DNA from: Apostichopus japonicus | Lineage: Eukaryota; Echinodermata; Holothuroidea; Aspidochirotida; Stichopodidae | Reading direction: 5' to 3' | Length of the DNA stretch: 64,000 nt | Assembly (NCBI RefSeq): GCF_037975245.1 | Contig: NC_092566.1 | Coordinates: 16,657,001-16,721,000 of the forward strand | Shown: one piece after another, positions 34,031-44,880 of the stretch | Layout of the letters: every line of letters begins with the position of its first letter | How positions within the stretch are numbered: position 1 is the first letter of the stretch | Notes under the pieces: model-generated | Databases searched by the model: none | What the model saw: the letters and a program-made list of their open reading frames with translations, nothing else | What the model was told of the DNA's origin: nothing | Position numbers and translations under genes: made by a program

Positions 34031-35298
34031 CAGACTTCGGTAAACTCAGATGTGTCATAATAAATTGACGAGCTTCTACAGTAATAACAAATATGCCTCC
34101 ACAAGGAAAAGGAAGACGTGCAAGGACAATAACCAGCTGTTTCATATATTGTGAGTAGTGGTTGTGGTGGGCCGGGGTAGGGGGGGGGGGGTAGGTGGAG
34201 GAGGTGTGGTGTATGAAAATTGGAAAGTGTGGAAAATTGGGTGGGCGATGGTAGTTTCTCTAATATTTCGTAAATGTTTGACTGGGACACGCGAAATACG
34301 AATAACATGCATGTCTCTATCACGTTTCATTCGGGAAGGGAAGAAGTTTCTTTCATTGAATGGATGATACTATGTAACCCTGTCTACCCTCCTCACCCCG
34401 ACTTCCCCTCCCCACACGCACACATTGTAAGGACACTTCCACGCAGACCGCCCTTATTATTTATATGGGGGTGGGGGTGGGGGGGGGGTTGACGCTTAGG
34501 TCTTACTTTTGGGGGAGCGAGATTGGCACCAATATTTTCTACATCTGTTGGATAAGACCGTACCGATCTCTGCATGGAACTACTCAATGGTAGGAAGTGA
34601 ATCTTGTCAAAACAACTTATTCTCCTTATGCAATTGGTATAGATAGAACAATATTTCTATTGAATTACACATTGTAGGATCCAGCTCTATAGCTTGATTA
34701 ATTTATGCGTGAAAAATTGGATGCAGATTTCTAAATTTGTCCTCCATTTTGCTTTTCTTAAAGCAATATCCCAAGTTTTTCGAGTTGAACATCATTTCCA
34801 CCAATAAATATTTATAGGGAGAGGAAAAAAAGAGAGGAATAGAAGGTACGAAAAACTAAAAAAAAAAAAACAAGCATTATAGGATTGAACATAGTTTTAG
34901 TGTTAATTGCTATGTTTATTGTGATATTGAGCATGTCCTACACATGAAGACTAACAACTATGTTACTTAGTAGAGGGCTTCCATGGAAATAACCAGCAGC
35001 TGCGGCAACATGCATTAACATAGAAACTATAAGACCAGGGAGCACGGTTGTCTTCAGAAGATAACACACATATATAGACTACAAATGTGTGGTATTCTGT
35101 AAGACAGGAATCGGCTTCAATCTAGCTTATTACTCGATTGGGGAGTATTAGGGGGAACTTATCCAAATCAATAGTTTGGTATCAAACATCACATTCTGCC
35201 TTAAACACAATGATTATTTATAATTTCCAGTCAGACGCCAGTCTTATGAGTAATGGATTCTTCTGTTTCATCTCATCTGTTGTTGTTGTTGTTGTTTT

Positions 35299-35304
35299 TT
35301 TATT
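35299..35304 (-). terminator. Candidate polyadenylation signal overlapping the gene C stop codon
   Basis: On the minus strand the last codons read ACT CAA TAA and continue AAA, so an AATAAA hexamer contains the stop codon itself. No other canonical hexamer was noticed in the next 100 nt or so. If it is used, the 3' UTR would be only about 10-25 nt. Confidence 0.3.
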
Positions 35305-35846
35305 GAGTACAGACAACACAGGTAAGTTCATTGCCATTAGTGTATGTGCTAGGTGGCAGACCTGTTGACGAACTAGAACTTCTAACCTCTACTGGGTAAA
35401 AGAGGGCGCCATCGGAGTTACTCGTAGACGAAGATGACGTAAGAGTAGCCGAACGGTCCACACAAACCCATTCCGATCGGTAATACAGGTGAGCAGCTGC
35501 CATTAGAAAACCGTGGTACTCACGCTGCCAGTTATGCGGGCAGGTGCTACGAGCAGGTTGCATCAACACTGCACTTCGACCTGTAACTGAGCAGACGGCA
35601 CATGCAACATCGCCATCATCCTTCCCAGAGAAAGGCGGGAAACTGACTATTTCATACTCAGATCCATATACGCGTCCACGCCAACTGCTTGTTTGAGAAT
35701 TACTATTACTGTATTGGGGATCCCTCGGTAGACATAGGTAGTTAACACCTCCTCCCTCCACATTGTAGGCCGATCCACCTGCATATCCTGTTTTAAATAA
35801 TGATACAAAAATCGCAAAAACTCGTTTGTTTCTTATGAGGATGTTT

Positions 35847-35915
<69 letters not shown>

Positions 35916-38095
35916 TTGAATCACAGTTTAATACTCGTTCATGCCATTTATTGTTCCCCAGATCTTCCCTTCTGTATGCACTGGCGGATCCAAGGGGGGG
36001 GGCCAAGGGGGGCCATGCCCCCCCCAAAGGTGAGCCAAAAAGTGTTTCCGAACATCCGCTAAATCATATGATTGGAAATTAAAAAAATCGAGAGGAATAG
36101 CATCAAATTTTGACTTAGCAACCATCATTTCTTTAGCATTTAGCATAATAGAGTATAAAACCTCCTTTACAGCATCATTTGAACCTCAAATTAGCCTATA
36201 TTTCTTTTCATTGGGGCGAGCAGCGAACATTTTCATGCCACGGGAAAGAATGAATTATCACCTACTATTCAATTTATTGATGTTACACACAAAAAAATGC
36301 ATATTTCTCAGAAAATTTTGGGTGACAAAACCTTTCTAAGTGCCACCATTTTACATGTAGGCATCACCAGGATTCCAAAAAATTCAAAAGGGGAGGGGGA
36401 CACCCCTCCCCTTATACCCCTCCCCCAGGACGGCGATTCGTGGGCGTGGCGGTGGAACCGGGGGGGCTTTGGGGGGCTCAGCCCCCCCACTGAAAAGTTG
36501 AGGGGTGCATCTGCCCATTTTTCAATGCATACTTGTCGATCTGTCCGATGCACACGTATACTATATATATAGGTGTAATAATTTTAGTAATTGCTGGGGG
36601 ACCCTCGGCCTGTCCCCTGGCTATAGACCACATTGTCACCCCAACCGCGTCTTCACGCCCCGTGAAAAGTGGAAGCAGTGAAGCAGTGGAAACAGTCAGG
36701 GGCGGATGCCCCCCCCCCCCCGACGGACTCAAATGGACTGCTGGCGCCCTTTTCAGCTTTTCACTACTTTTTACTTATTCGCGATTATTGACTATTTTAT
36801 TGCGCTCTCATATACCTATTGACATTTGTCATATTCTGTTGGTGTAATTTTCCGACAAAATGGCGACGACACCTTTTTATTCTCCGTTAATCTGCAAATT
36901 AGCAAGGCCCGGAAGGGTCATTTCCTGCAATCTAGGGAGTATCTTTTCTCAAAAATTTTCTGTACGCTCCGCGCCGACTTGTAGTGGCGCTCCGCTTAGA
37001 TAGTGTCGAAAGCGCCCCTACAGACCATTCTTGCCCCCCCCCCCGACCAATACCCCTAGCTCCGCCACTGCCCTTACTACACTCAAAACGTCATTGCGAG
37101 TACACTACGAGGAATAGCTACTCTCTTAAAACACCATCGAACATACAAATTACAATGTTTTTACAGACTTTTAGGTGCAATCTGAGAAATTGCAGGCTTG
37201 AGACCCATATTTTAGGGCTAGGTATTCGCAGCATTAAACACTCGGGAAGTGCCGTTTCCGGCCATCTGGTGGTTTGAAAAAACCCAAAATTTTCTTGTAC
37301 GATCCGCGCCAACCGATGGTGGCGCTCCGCTTAGATAGTCTCCACACATTAGCCCCCCCCCCCCCCAATAATTTTTCTGTTCCGCCGCGCCTGATTCGTG
37401 GCATGGACCAGCATTTGCCTTCTCAAGAGTTGGGAGCTATGTAAATGTATGAGCATGAGGATTTAACAGTTTAACACCATTTTGCAGTTACAGGCTGGTT
37501 GTAAGAAATTTATAACCTATCAGAAATAAAATTTCTTGAGAAAGATGATCCCAACTTTGTTTTATAAATATTTTAGAAAATTACACCTGGGAAACATTTT
37601 TTTTAGAAGTAAATTAACATCACCATTGTACACTTTTGTCGCACCAAATTGCATCTGAGGGCATTCAGCAATAGAAAATTTTCCAAAGGGGAGGGGGCAC
37701 CCCTTAGACCCCTCCCCCATATCACTCTAATGCCACTTTGGCCCCTCCCAAACAAAGGCCCTGGATCCGCCAGTGTCTGTATGCAAAGCATTATCAGCCC
37801 TACCCCCTTTCCCGGAAGAGGAAAAGAAAGGTAGGCAAACTTCAACAAACTGTGAGGCATAACCCATGAAATTGAAGGTGTGTATAATAATTGAGTGTTA
37901 TAAGTACAACACATACCTGAATATACAAGTTGTGCACCACGGTGACAATGCTTGCTTCCCCATCGAGTATATACTGCCTTTATAATGATAACGTCACGTG
38001 CACCCGGAAGACCCTTGAGTCCTGTGAAATAATCAAGAGTATGATCAGTTACGCGAAACGCATAACATTGTAAAAAAAATGATGATTTCAAAGTG

Positions 38096-38136
<41 letters not shown>

Positions 38137-39822
38137 TTTTTTTTTTTTTTTTGAAATTTTTATTTGCATCCATCTCTTCTGCACAACATATTAAGTTGAA
38201 AAGAAAGAAAAAAATCGCTTTATGACACCAAAAGGACATTTCCTTTATCAATAATGCAAAGAATCCCTTAGCAGTTTAATTTCTTTGTGCTTTTTGTTAT
38301 TGATAAGTATATACATTTCAACACTCAAGAAAAATGAAAGCTTATGCTTGAAAATATCATAACTTGGAACGCTTTTGTTAATTCTGCAAAGGTAAATATA
38401 ATATTTGGTATAAAACATTGTCAGGCTATACCATTTCATTTTTTTCTCGTAATCATAACCAAAACACACGTGTTCGTACTCAACTTCAACTTTTGAATTA
38501 AAGATTTCAAGATATATTTTGTTCCAAATATCTCCAACTGCGCTACAGCGCCAGTAAAGGTGGTCTAAAGTTTCAGTAGACTCGCCAAAAAAACTGCAAC
38601 TTGGGTCGTCAATAATGTTAATTTTACTAAGAAAACTATTTGTAGTAATGATACGATGGATAAACTTGTACTGAAAGCTTCTTAATTTAGTATCTCTAAT
38701 CTTGCTACAAGAACCAAAAATTTCACTCCAGTTTAAAGTGGTGCCTTTAAAATCATTGTCCCATTTTAAACAACCACGTGGTTGCTCAATACAACGGCTG
38801 TTAAATTTATTATAAGCATATTGACAAATCTTAGTAGTACCATATAGTTGCGCTAACATAACCTGCTGACTACATGGTTGCTTCGGCAGCTGCAATGAAT
38901 ATCTGGATGGTACCCACGTACGTGGAATAGAATGTATAATCCCATTCAGCTTAGTAAAGGGGAAGCTTGGACAATTAAATTTAGCAATAAAAGCAGTATA
39001 CGATAGAGGCCTGCCAGACATGTCATAAAAATCCCGGACATAAAGCACATTTGAATTAAAACACTTCCTGTACCAAACTACTTCATTATTAATCTTGATA
39101 AAACTGTTGTTCCAGATAATCTGATCACCGTAATTCGCCACCGGGGTTTCAAAGGTGAGATCGCTCCAAGCACAACAGCAGTTGCGAAGAAACTCGTGTT
39201 TAACCTTGTTAAAAATATCATTTCCCTTGAAATTACAGCTAAAAAGAAAATCCTTACCAACGCTTTTCAAAAAATAGTCGAAAAGGACTTTCCAATGGCC
39301 AAAATTATGATCTGTATATCTTTTAATCCAAGTGATTTTCATACTTTTCATGAAATCATGCACGTTAATCATATTCAAGCCGCCTTCTTCCTGTGGCTGC
39401 ATTAAAATTTTCCTCTTTATTTTGTCGCCCTTTCCTCTCCAAATAAAGTTAAACAGTAAACTATTTAGTTCCTTTAAAAATGATTCTGGAGGGTTAGGCA
39501 GAACAGAGAAGAGGAAAACAAGTTGTGACAGAGCAAAACTCTTTATGATAACAATTTTACCATAGGGAGTCAGATCACGAGGAGACCACATATTTAGGAC
39601 ACTTTTCAAACGTGAAAGTTTTGGCAAATAGTTTAAGGGAAAGAGGTCACTTCTATTATTCGTAAGTGTAATACCAAGAACCTTAATAGGACCATCTGTA
39701 AAGGGAATATTATAAGCACTCTGACCATTACCATTCTCATTATTATCGCCGATAGGAAGAATGTTAGACTTTTCGAAGTTGATCTTCAGACCAGAAGCTT
39801 GTTTAAACTCTGTTAGTATCTC

Positions 39823-39919
<97 letters not shown>

Positions 39920-41919
39920 TTAATAATAATAATAACAATAATGATGAAAACTTCAAATCGGAAATTTTGCAAGGTGGAAATGCCATATTCCCCATGAACC
40001 CAGTCCCTATGGAAACACACTAGAATACGCACCAGAACTATATCGCCAGTTTTTTGGGCATTTATTGTTTCAACAGATCCTTCCTTATTACCAAAATAAT
40101 TATGCCAGCCTGTAGCCAGGAAATCTGGGTTGGAGGACAGCAACAACTTGTTAGACACAAGATAGGGACGCTGAAGGGGTGGGTTAGGTGGGTGCGGGTG
40201 GGGGTTGGTCGGTCGGTCGGTCGGGGGGAAGGGTAACAGTATGCACGGGAGTGGATGAATGGTATACGGGCATATCATTATGGACAAAAAAAAATCGTTC
40301 TTTATCATGACAAACAGTTCTGTGCTTTGTATCTGTGTTAAATTGATTACTGCAATATGCCGTACGCTGCATGTACGATAATTGCATTTAATATAGAAGT
40401 AACTATATACACACCATTTGTCATCAGAAATCTGAAGGTTTGGGCCGGAATTTGCACGAAGAATTAAATAAGATCTAACATTAGCTATGGCTCATATATA
40501 AGACGGCAGGCTTGCGAGAGAAAACAAAAATAATGCAATATGACTTCGTACCTCTTGAACCTCGCATTCCAGGAAATCCAGAGAGCCCAGCGTCTCCTTG
40601 TTTTCCGCGGTCTCCCTTTTGCCCTTTGGGTCCTCTAATAGTGGTACTATCTCCCCTCTGTCCTGGGTAGCCTCGAGGACCAGGGAAGCCTTTGTCGCCC
40701 TTTGGACCAATCTCACCCGGTATTCCTGGCATTCCGTCGCTTCCGGCCATGCCTGGAGTACCAGGAACGAGAATGTCCAGTTGATTGGAGCATTGGTTCC
40801 AATAACAAATCGCTACTTCGTTGATCGCTGGAAAAGATATAATAATAATAATATTACCTGAAAGTGTTTGGGTACAAATTTCTCCCTAAGATTGTAACAT
40901 TATAGCAACAAACAAATGAGGATTAGTCAGTGTAAACCTGATATATGAGTGACGTAAATGGGTGAAAAATTAAGTTGCATCTCCTCGGCCATAATGTTCA
41001 GTAGATAGACGCGTCGTCGCAGTTTCGTGCAAATTATGCAAATGTATGTATGCATGATGACAAGTTTTCTGCCAATTAAATTTTTTTCGATAACTTCTCG
41101 AAATTTGTGTATAATGCTGGAGTTATTTGATATATATCTTTGTTTCTTTAAGGTGTTACAACTAAAATTTTGGATGTAACTAAATAATAAAAAATAAAAA
41201 TAATAAAAAAATAACAAGTATTCCTCAATGGCTGCCTATTTATAAATTTGCATATTATAGCCAAGCACCTAAGAAGGAATAAAGGCAAACATATTTTCAT
41301 GTAGTTATGTATGCTAATTTCCAAAAATGAAAACTTAAAAATATACTTGTTTAATACTTTATTAACATGTTTAAGTCAAGTACGTACTGGTTGAATTAGC
41401 GTCTGCATTTCGTTTCTTGCGATAATTGTTCAAGTCATACGTCCCTGTTAGCGCCGCTAATTTTTCTCGTGTAACGTTGTCACGTTGTATAAGTTGAGCT
41501 TGCATTTCCTACGAGTTAAAAAACAAAAAACATGTATTTAATTCTATCAAATAATATATTGTTTTATTAAAGCTTCATTGTACTCTTGTTAAAATATTTA
41601 AGCGAATTTATTACATTTTTGTATTTGAAAAACGTTTCTTATTTTTTTATAACGTTAATTACAATGTCTTACTTTTATATTATAAAACTGGACAAAGGTT
41701 TATAGAATATGCATAGCATTTCATTTAGTGATCAAAATACTCTACCAATTATGACGTCATAGAGAATTAATATATTAGAAATCTTACCTTCAATTCCTTC
41801 AGTAAATTCTTGATTTGAATCTCGTTCGATATCTGGTTAAAGTCATTCTCGGCGAGGGACATTGCGAAAAAAGTCGCAAAAATGCACAACAGTACCACCG
41901 TCTCAGTTAGAAAACCCAT
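35300..41919 (-). CDS. Secreted short-chain collagen (C4-like), gene C
   Basis: Five-exon model, complement(join(35300-35787, 37917-38021, 40552-40827, 41388-41508, 41788-41919)), 373 residues. All junctions are GT-AG with phases 0,1,1,1. MGFLTETVVLLCIF begins a signal peptide (1 to about 21). A charged propeptide follows, with the furin-type site RKKR at 74-77 and possible N-glycosylation sites NVT and NST. CYWNQC (92-97) holds the pre-helix cysteines. There are 25 Gly-X-Y triplets, split after 13 by a TTIR interruption. The C-terminal domain (212-373) has seven cysteines rather than nine. The EC/HC and GLPC cysteines of the other genes are Ser and Pro here. Intron 3 (38022-40551) hosts a LINE, and intron 4 hosts a nested hAT-like element. 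Confidence 0.88.
35851..35914. repeat. (AT)n microsatellite in an intron of gene C
   Basis: A pure TA run of about 64 bp, within the last intron of gene C and about 65 bp from the hAT-like insertion. Confidence 0.97.
35979..37775. mobile_element. 1.8-kb nonautonomous hAT-like element in the last intron of gene C
   Basis: The ends are inverted repeats (CACTGGCGGATCCA at the left and its complement at the right), flanked by the 8-bp duplication TCTGTATG (35971-35978 and 37776-37783). No transposase frame is seen. The interior is C-rich and G-rich near both ends and contains a second related element (36684-37070) and another partial one near 37285-37390. Frames across it appear spurious. Confidence 0.88.
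36684..37070. mobile_element. hAT-like MITE nested in the 1.8-kb element
   Basis: Closely similar to 7660-8004: it shares GACGGACTCAAATGGACTGC, GGCGCTCCGCTTAGATAGT-type blocks and the terminal CTCCGCCACTG. The left inverted repeat is shortened (CAGTGG then AAACAGTCAGG). No target duplication could be matched, so the ends have decayed or been rearranged. Confidence 0.7.
38098..39938 (-). mobile_element. L1/Tx1-like LINE, 5'-truncated, bracketed by (AAT)n
   Basis: On the minus strand the LINE sequence runs from about 39829 to a poly-A (T-run at 38136-38152). Immediately outside lie AAT triplet runs on both sides (38098-38134 and 39822-39938), so the element sits within, or was truncated into, an AAT microsatellite. 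It carries only the C-terminal part of the reverse transcriptase, but its frame is open throughout. Confidence 0.8.
38248..39829 (-). pseudogene. LINE reverse transcriptase C-terminal fragment, open frame of about 527 codons
   Basis: The frame begins in the end of the palm domain (FKQASGLKINFEKSNIL, the usual SGLxIN block before the final palm strands), continues with NYLPKLSRLKSVLNMW, FNFIWRGKG and a C-terminal zinc-like stretch (SCSFFGESTETLDHLYWRC), and stops at 38248. The upstream domains (endonuclease, YxDD) are missing, so it cannot be active. No stop or frameshift interrupts the fragment, which suggests a fairly recent insertion. Confidence 0.82.
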
Positions 41920-41971
41920 ATTTTTGGCGTGTTTTTAGTTCAAGCTTTATCTAAAGTTAACCATATGTCCA

Positions 41972-41979
41972 CTTTTATA
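41972..41979 (-). promoter_or_regulatory. Candidate TATA box of collagen gene C
   Basis: On the minus strand TATAAAAG lies about 53 nt upstream of the gene C start codon. That leaves room for a short 5' UTR of roughly 20-30 nt with a normal TATA-to-start spacing. Confidence 0.5.
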
Positions 41980-42175
41980 ATGGAAGATGAATTTGTCGAT
42001 ACAATATATGCTACTTAGAATGGTCTACAATCTTTCACCGATAAAAGCTGATGAGAAACTTTTCGAAGAAACCAAAATGTAGGTAATATGCTTATTTCAA
42101 ACACTCCCAGGGTTAAGGAAATGTTTTGTAGTTAGTACTTCTCTTACAAAGGGAAGTACTTGGTTTAAGGACAAT

Positions 42176-42183
42176 TATAAAAG
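42176..42183 (+). promoter_or_regulatory. Candidate divergent TATA box with a noncoding first exon
   Basis: TATAAAAG on the plus strand is followed about 50 nt later by CTCAG/gtaata, a good splice donor (about 42234). This would be a promoter pointing away from gene C with a short untranslated first exon. No downstream coding exon was found in the window, so it may be inert. Confidence 0.3.
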
Positions 42184-42239
42184 AGGAAACAGCCTGGGCA
42201 GCAGAAAAGTCATATCAACTCATCTATTCTCAGGTAATA

Positions 42240-43250
42240 ATATACTTGAATAACAAATGTATCACATTTTAATAATGGGAAAAACACCTATAGACGTTCC
42301 TTTGAATTCGTAAAATGACCCGAAAACGGAAGTGTTTGTAAAAAGTAATCATATTTTCATGAAAACCATTCTTCGTTCATGTTTGTTTTGCTTTTAAATA
42401 TCGAAATTTGAGTAGAAAACAGAAGCTCAAAGTCAAGTTTAAAGTGAAAGCATTATTTGGCTTCGATAATCACAGTTGCTTTAAACAATTCCTCAACATT
42501 CCTATTTCTCTAAATCGGGGGCGACGTAAGAGTGTGCAATGATAAAGGTGTGTGGGTGGGTAGGGGGGTGATAGTGGTGGTGGGGTTGGGGATTGTTGGT
42601 TGGGGAGGGGGCACATATTTCTAAAGGCAGTGGAACATGCGACTTTCATGTGAGTGAGCAGACCACAAAATCCCCTCCAAAAGAACCCACAAAATTGACC
42701 CTCTCTGCATCGCAAATTCCCAGTGCTTGTTTTATGTTTCGTTAAAACACTTTTAAAGTACTATGTTGTCAAATTTTCAACAAGATCATATTTTAAATAT
42801 CAAGAGTGCGGTAGTTTATTACAAATATAGGGAAAAAGGTACTTTTCATTAACAAAAAGAGGCTGTTTTTGTTTACGTTATTTACGTTTGAGGATTTCCA
42901 AAAACTGGTGGCCACAAGACAGTTTTCCCCCACCCCTCCACCCTACCGACTCCGCCGCTCCTGCTGCTCTAAAGCAACTTTAGTTTGGAATGATCGTAGG
43001 AGACGGGGGTGGAGCATCAGGCTGGGGGATTCCTCGTTGGTACGCCAAGGCTGTCACTTTATAATTGGTATAGTGATGATGAATTCTTGTTGTATCTTTA
43101 GAGACAGACCGCTTCTGTCCTCTCCCATGGATCATTAATTAATAGTCCATTAATGTTAATTAATAGTCCATATGGGGGAACCATCAAGTCACTCATTCTA
43201 ATTAACCGATGAAAGCCAATGTCTCATTTCAGTGTAATCTCTACTATTTG
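42240..43250. other. Gap upstream of gene C
   Basis: No gene recognised. A GT/GGGGT-rich tract at about 42540-42610 and a short pyrimidine-rich tract near 42925 give spurious frames. ATTAATTAATAGTCCAT is repeated at 43132-43170. Confidence 0.45.
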
Positions 43251-43299
43251 ATTTGATTTGAATTCCACAAACCGAAGTTCGTACCACTGGTGCTTTGAA

Positions 43300-43505
43300 T
43301 CTGACAATTTACACAGAATAACCATTCTTTCCCAAAAGGACATTCTGTCCCAAAAGGACGAAACCGGTCGTGAAGTGGAATTTTCTGGTGTGTTATTCTT
43401 TATTTATTTACTATATATCTGTTATACCACTTGCTACACATTCATTTCTTATTTACGGCTTAATTGGCTTGCCTACAAAGAGTGGTTATTCTGTGTGAAT
43501 TGTCA
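43300..43505 (+). mobile_element. Hairpin-type repeat with a broken hammerhead motif
   Basis: Arms at about 43300-43326 and 43479-43505 are imperfect reverse complements (ACAGAATAACCATTCT against AGAGTGGTTATTCTGT). Between them, 43345-43379 matches the hammerhead at 43674-43710 except that the bases ATGAG of the CTGATGAG core are missing, which should abolish cleavage. The following GGTGTGTTATT and TTTATTTACTATAT blocks also recur after the intact copy. Confidence 0.6.
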
Positions 43506-43611
43506 TACCCAGGGGTGCACTCTGTGCAATCATAACACTTGGGTAATACGCCCTCAGTCACAGTTATACAAAGCCAATATATACGCTTTAACACACCAGT
43601 AGAATCACTTT

Positions 43612-43667
43612 GGTCGATTGGTACGGACTTCGGTTTGCGACACAAAATCCGGGGGTTCGGTTCCTAC
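43612..43667 (+). other. tRNA-like sequence directly upstream of the hammerhead
   Basis: GGTCGATTGGTACGG resembles a Pol III A box region and GGTTCGGTTCC matches the B box consensus (GGTTCGANTCC) in all but one base. The two lie about 30 bp apart, and the B box ends just before the 5' strand of hammerhead stem I. This looks like the head of a tRNA-derived SINE. It is not a functional tRNA: no clear acceptor or T stem forms. Confidence 0.5.
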
Positions 43668-43709
43668 CTTCGCCTGATGAGTCCCAAAAGGACGAAACCG
43701 GTCGTGAAG
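43668..43709 (+). ncRNA. Minimal type I hammerhead ribozyme motif
   Basis: All core elements are present in order: stem I 5' strand (CTTCGC, 43668-43673), CTGATGA (43674-43680), stem II GTCC/GGAC with loop CAAAA (43681-43693), GAAA (43694-43697), a 3-bp stem III ACC/GGT with no loop, the cleavage triplet GTC (43701-43703), then stem I 3' strand GTGAAG (43704-43709), giving 6 bp including one G-U. Such minimal type I forms with a tiny stem III occur in Penelope-like elements and retrozymes and usually work as dimers. Predicted cleavage is after 43703. Confidence 0.8.
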
Positions 43710-43771
43710 TGGAATTTTTCTGGTGTGTTATTATTGATTTATTTACTATATATATCCCAGCATGGGATATA

Positions 43772-43772
<1 letters not shown>

Positions 43773-43824
<52 letters not shown>
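43773..43824. repeat. (AT)n microsatellite
   Basis: A pure TA run of about 52 bp between two copies of ATATCCCAGCA (about 43752 and 43823), just downstream of the hammerhead element. Confidence 0.97.
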
Positions 43825-43827
<3 letters not shown>

Positions 43828-44523
43828 AGCAAGCTACAGTTCTACATCCCCTGCCCTAAAGTTGACCTCCGAGTCCCGGTATGTAATCCATCTATAGTCC
43901 GTGCCAGTGAGGCCTGGACAGCTGCAGAAAGTGAATCATTCATTTCCTATAGCAACATCCTATCACGAAGCATAACACTATGCAGGAAGAGCTTATGTAT
44001 CTAACCGAATCAAACCTCTGCCAATATCTCGTGCATTAAAACTGATTCCATGCACATGGTGTAATTTGATAACCACTCTCGTTGATCTATGTTATGAGCA
44101 GAGATTGACTAATTTGGCTTGATTGAGTATTTTATGTTAGTCTTTAATTAAGGCCAAATGGTGCCGGAAGAATTGGTTGAACAGGTTCTCAGATGATAAC
44201 ATTGGACAGATACCAATTTGGATTTGCAATTGATCTTAAAACGTCAAATATCATTTTTTTTTTTCAATGCAAGTATTGACTTCGGTATTTTTTTTTATTT
44301 CGTTGTTGTTGTAAAATTACAATTTAATCCAATCGGAGTTATATTTGCTATCAAAGTGTGTACACTATACTGGAGTAGCAAAAGTCTTAATTTTTTTATT
44401 CATTACAAAGCAAAACATATTGATGCAATCTTTCCTCAAGGTAATATGAGAGTCAGTAAAGCTGTTTAAGTTTGCCCAACATTTCTGGCAAACTTACCTA
44501 GGTCAGGGAGAATTAACCAATGT

Positions 44524-44880
44524 TCATTCATACTTAGTAAAGATTCCTAAATCCTATTGGTCCATTCATGTCAGCTGACCGTGGTTAATCCTGTGAGTAA
44601 CGCACGGTAAAATTACGGGGCATCACTTTAATAAATCTTTGGTTATATGTAACAAAAAATGTTTTGTTTGATGATTTTTCCTCCACACAAATGGTAGTGT
44701 ATGAATCAACGGGGTTAATCAACGGTCTAGCGTGCGTGACTCACATGATTAATGCACTTCGGGTGTTAATGCTATCGCTGGATGCACTGGTGCTCCGCCC
44801 TCGTGCATCGCTTGCATTATCCCCCGATCGTGCATTAATCCTGTGAGTAACGCACTCTAGACCGTTAATTATCCCCTTAT
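44524..44880. mobile_element. 357-bp insertion present only in the right duplicated copy
   Basis: The left copy joins AACCAATGT directly to GGATATTG (about 880). Inside the insert the words TTAATCCTGTGAGTAACGCAC occur twice in the same orientation (44584 and 44832). No clear terminal inverted repeats or target duplication were read, so the class is unknown. Confidence 0.5.

Larger units (their letters stand above)
31873..35298. other. Gap between collagen genes B and C
   Basis: No gene recognised. It holds an ATTATG/ATTATTTG simple repeat (32325-32405), a possible hAT-like insertion (32851-33424), a Penelope-like fragment with a hammerhead-like motif (33640-34030), and GT-rich or G-rich tracts (34160-34205, 34465-34490) whose open frames look spurious. 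The B and C stop codons face each other across this gap (convergent genes). Confidence 0.5.

Noticed and set aside
36297-36847. Several open frames of 80-100 codons across 36.3-36.85 kb
   Set aside because: They lie inside the hAT-like element in both strands and frames, are Pro/Gly-rich from G/C tracts, and match no transposase.
43612-43667. Functional tRNA gene next to the hammerhead
   Set aside because: Box-like motifs are present, but the acceptor and T stems do not pair well and no anticodon arm is convincing. It is treated as a SINE-type tRNA-like head.
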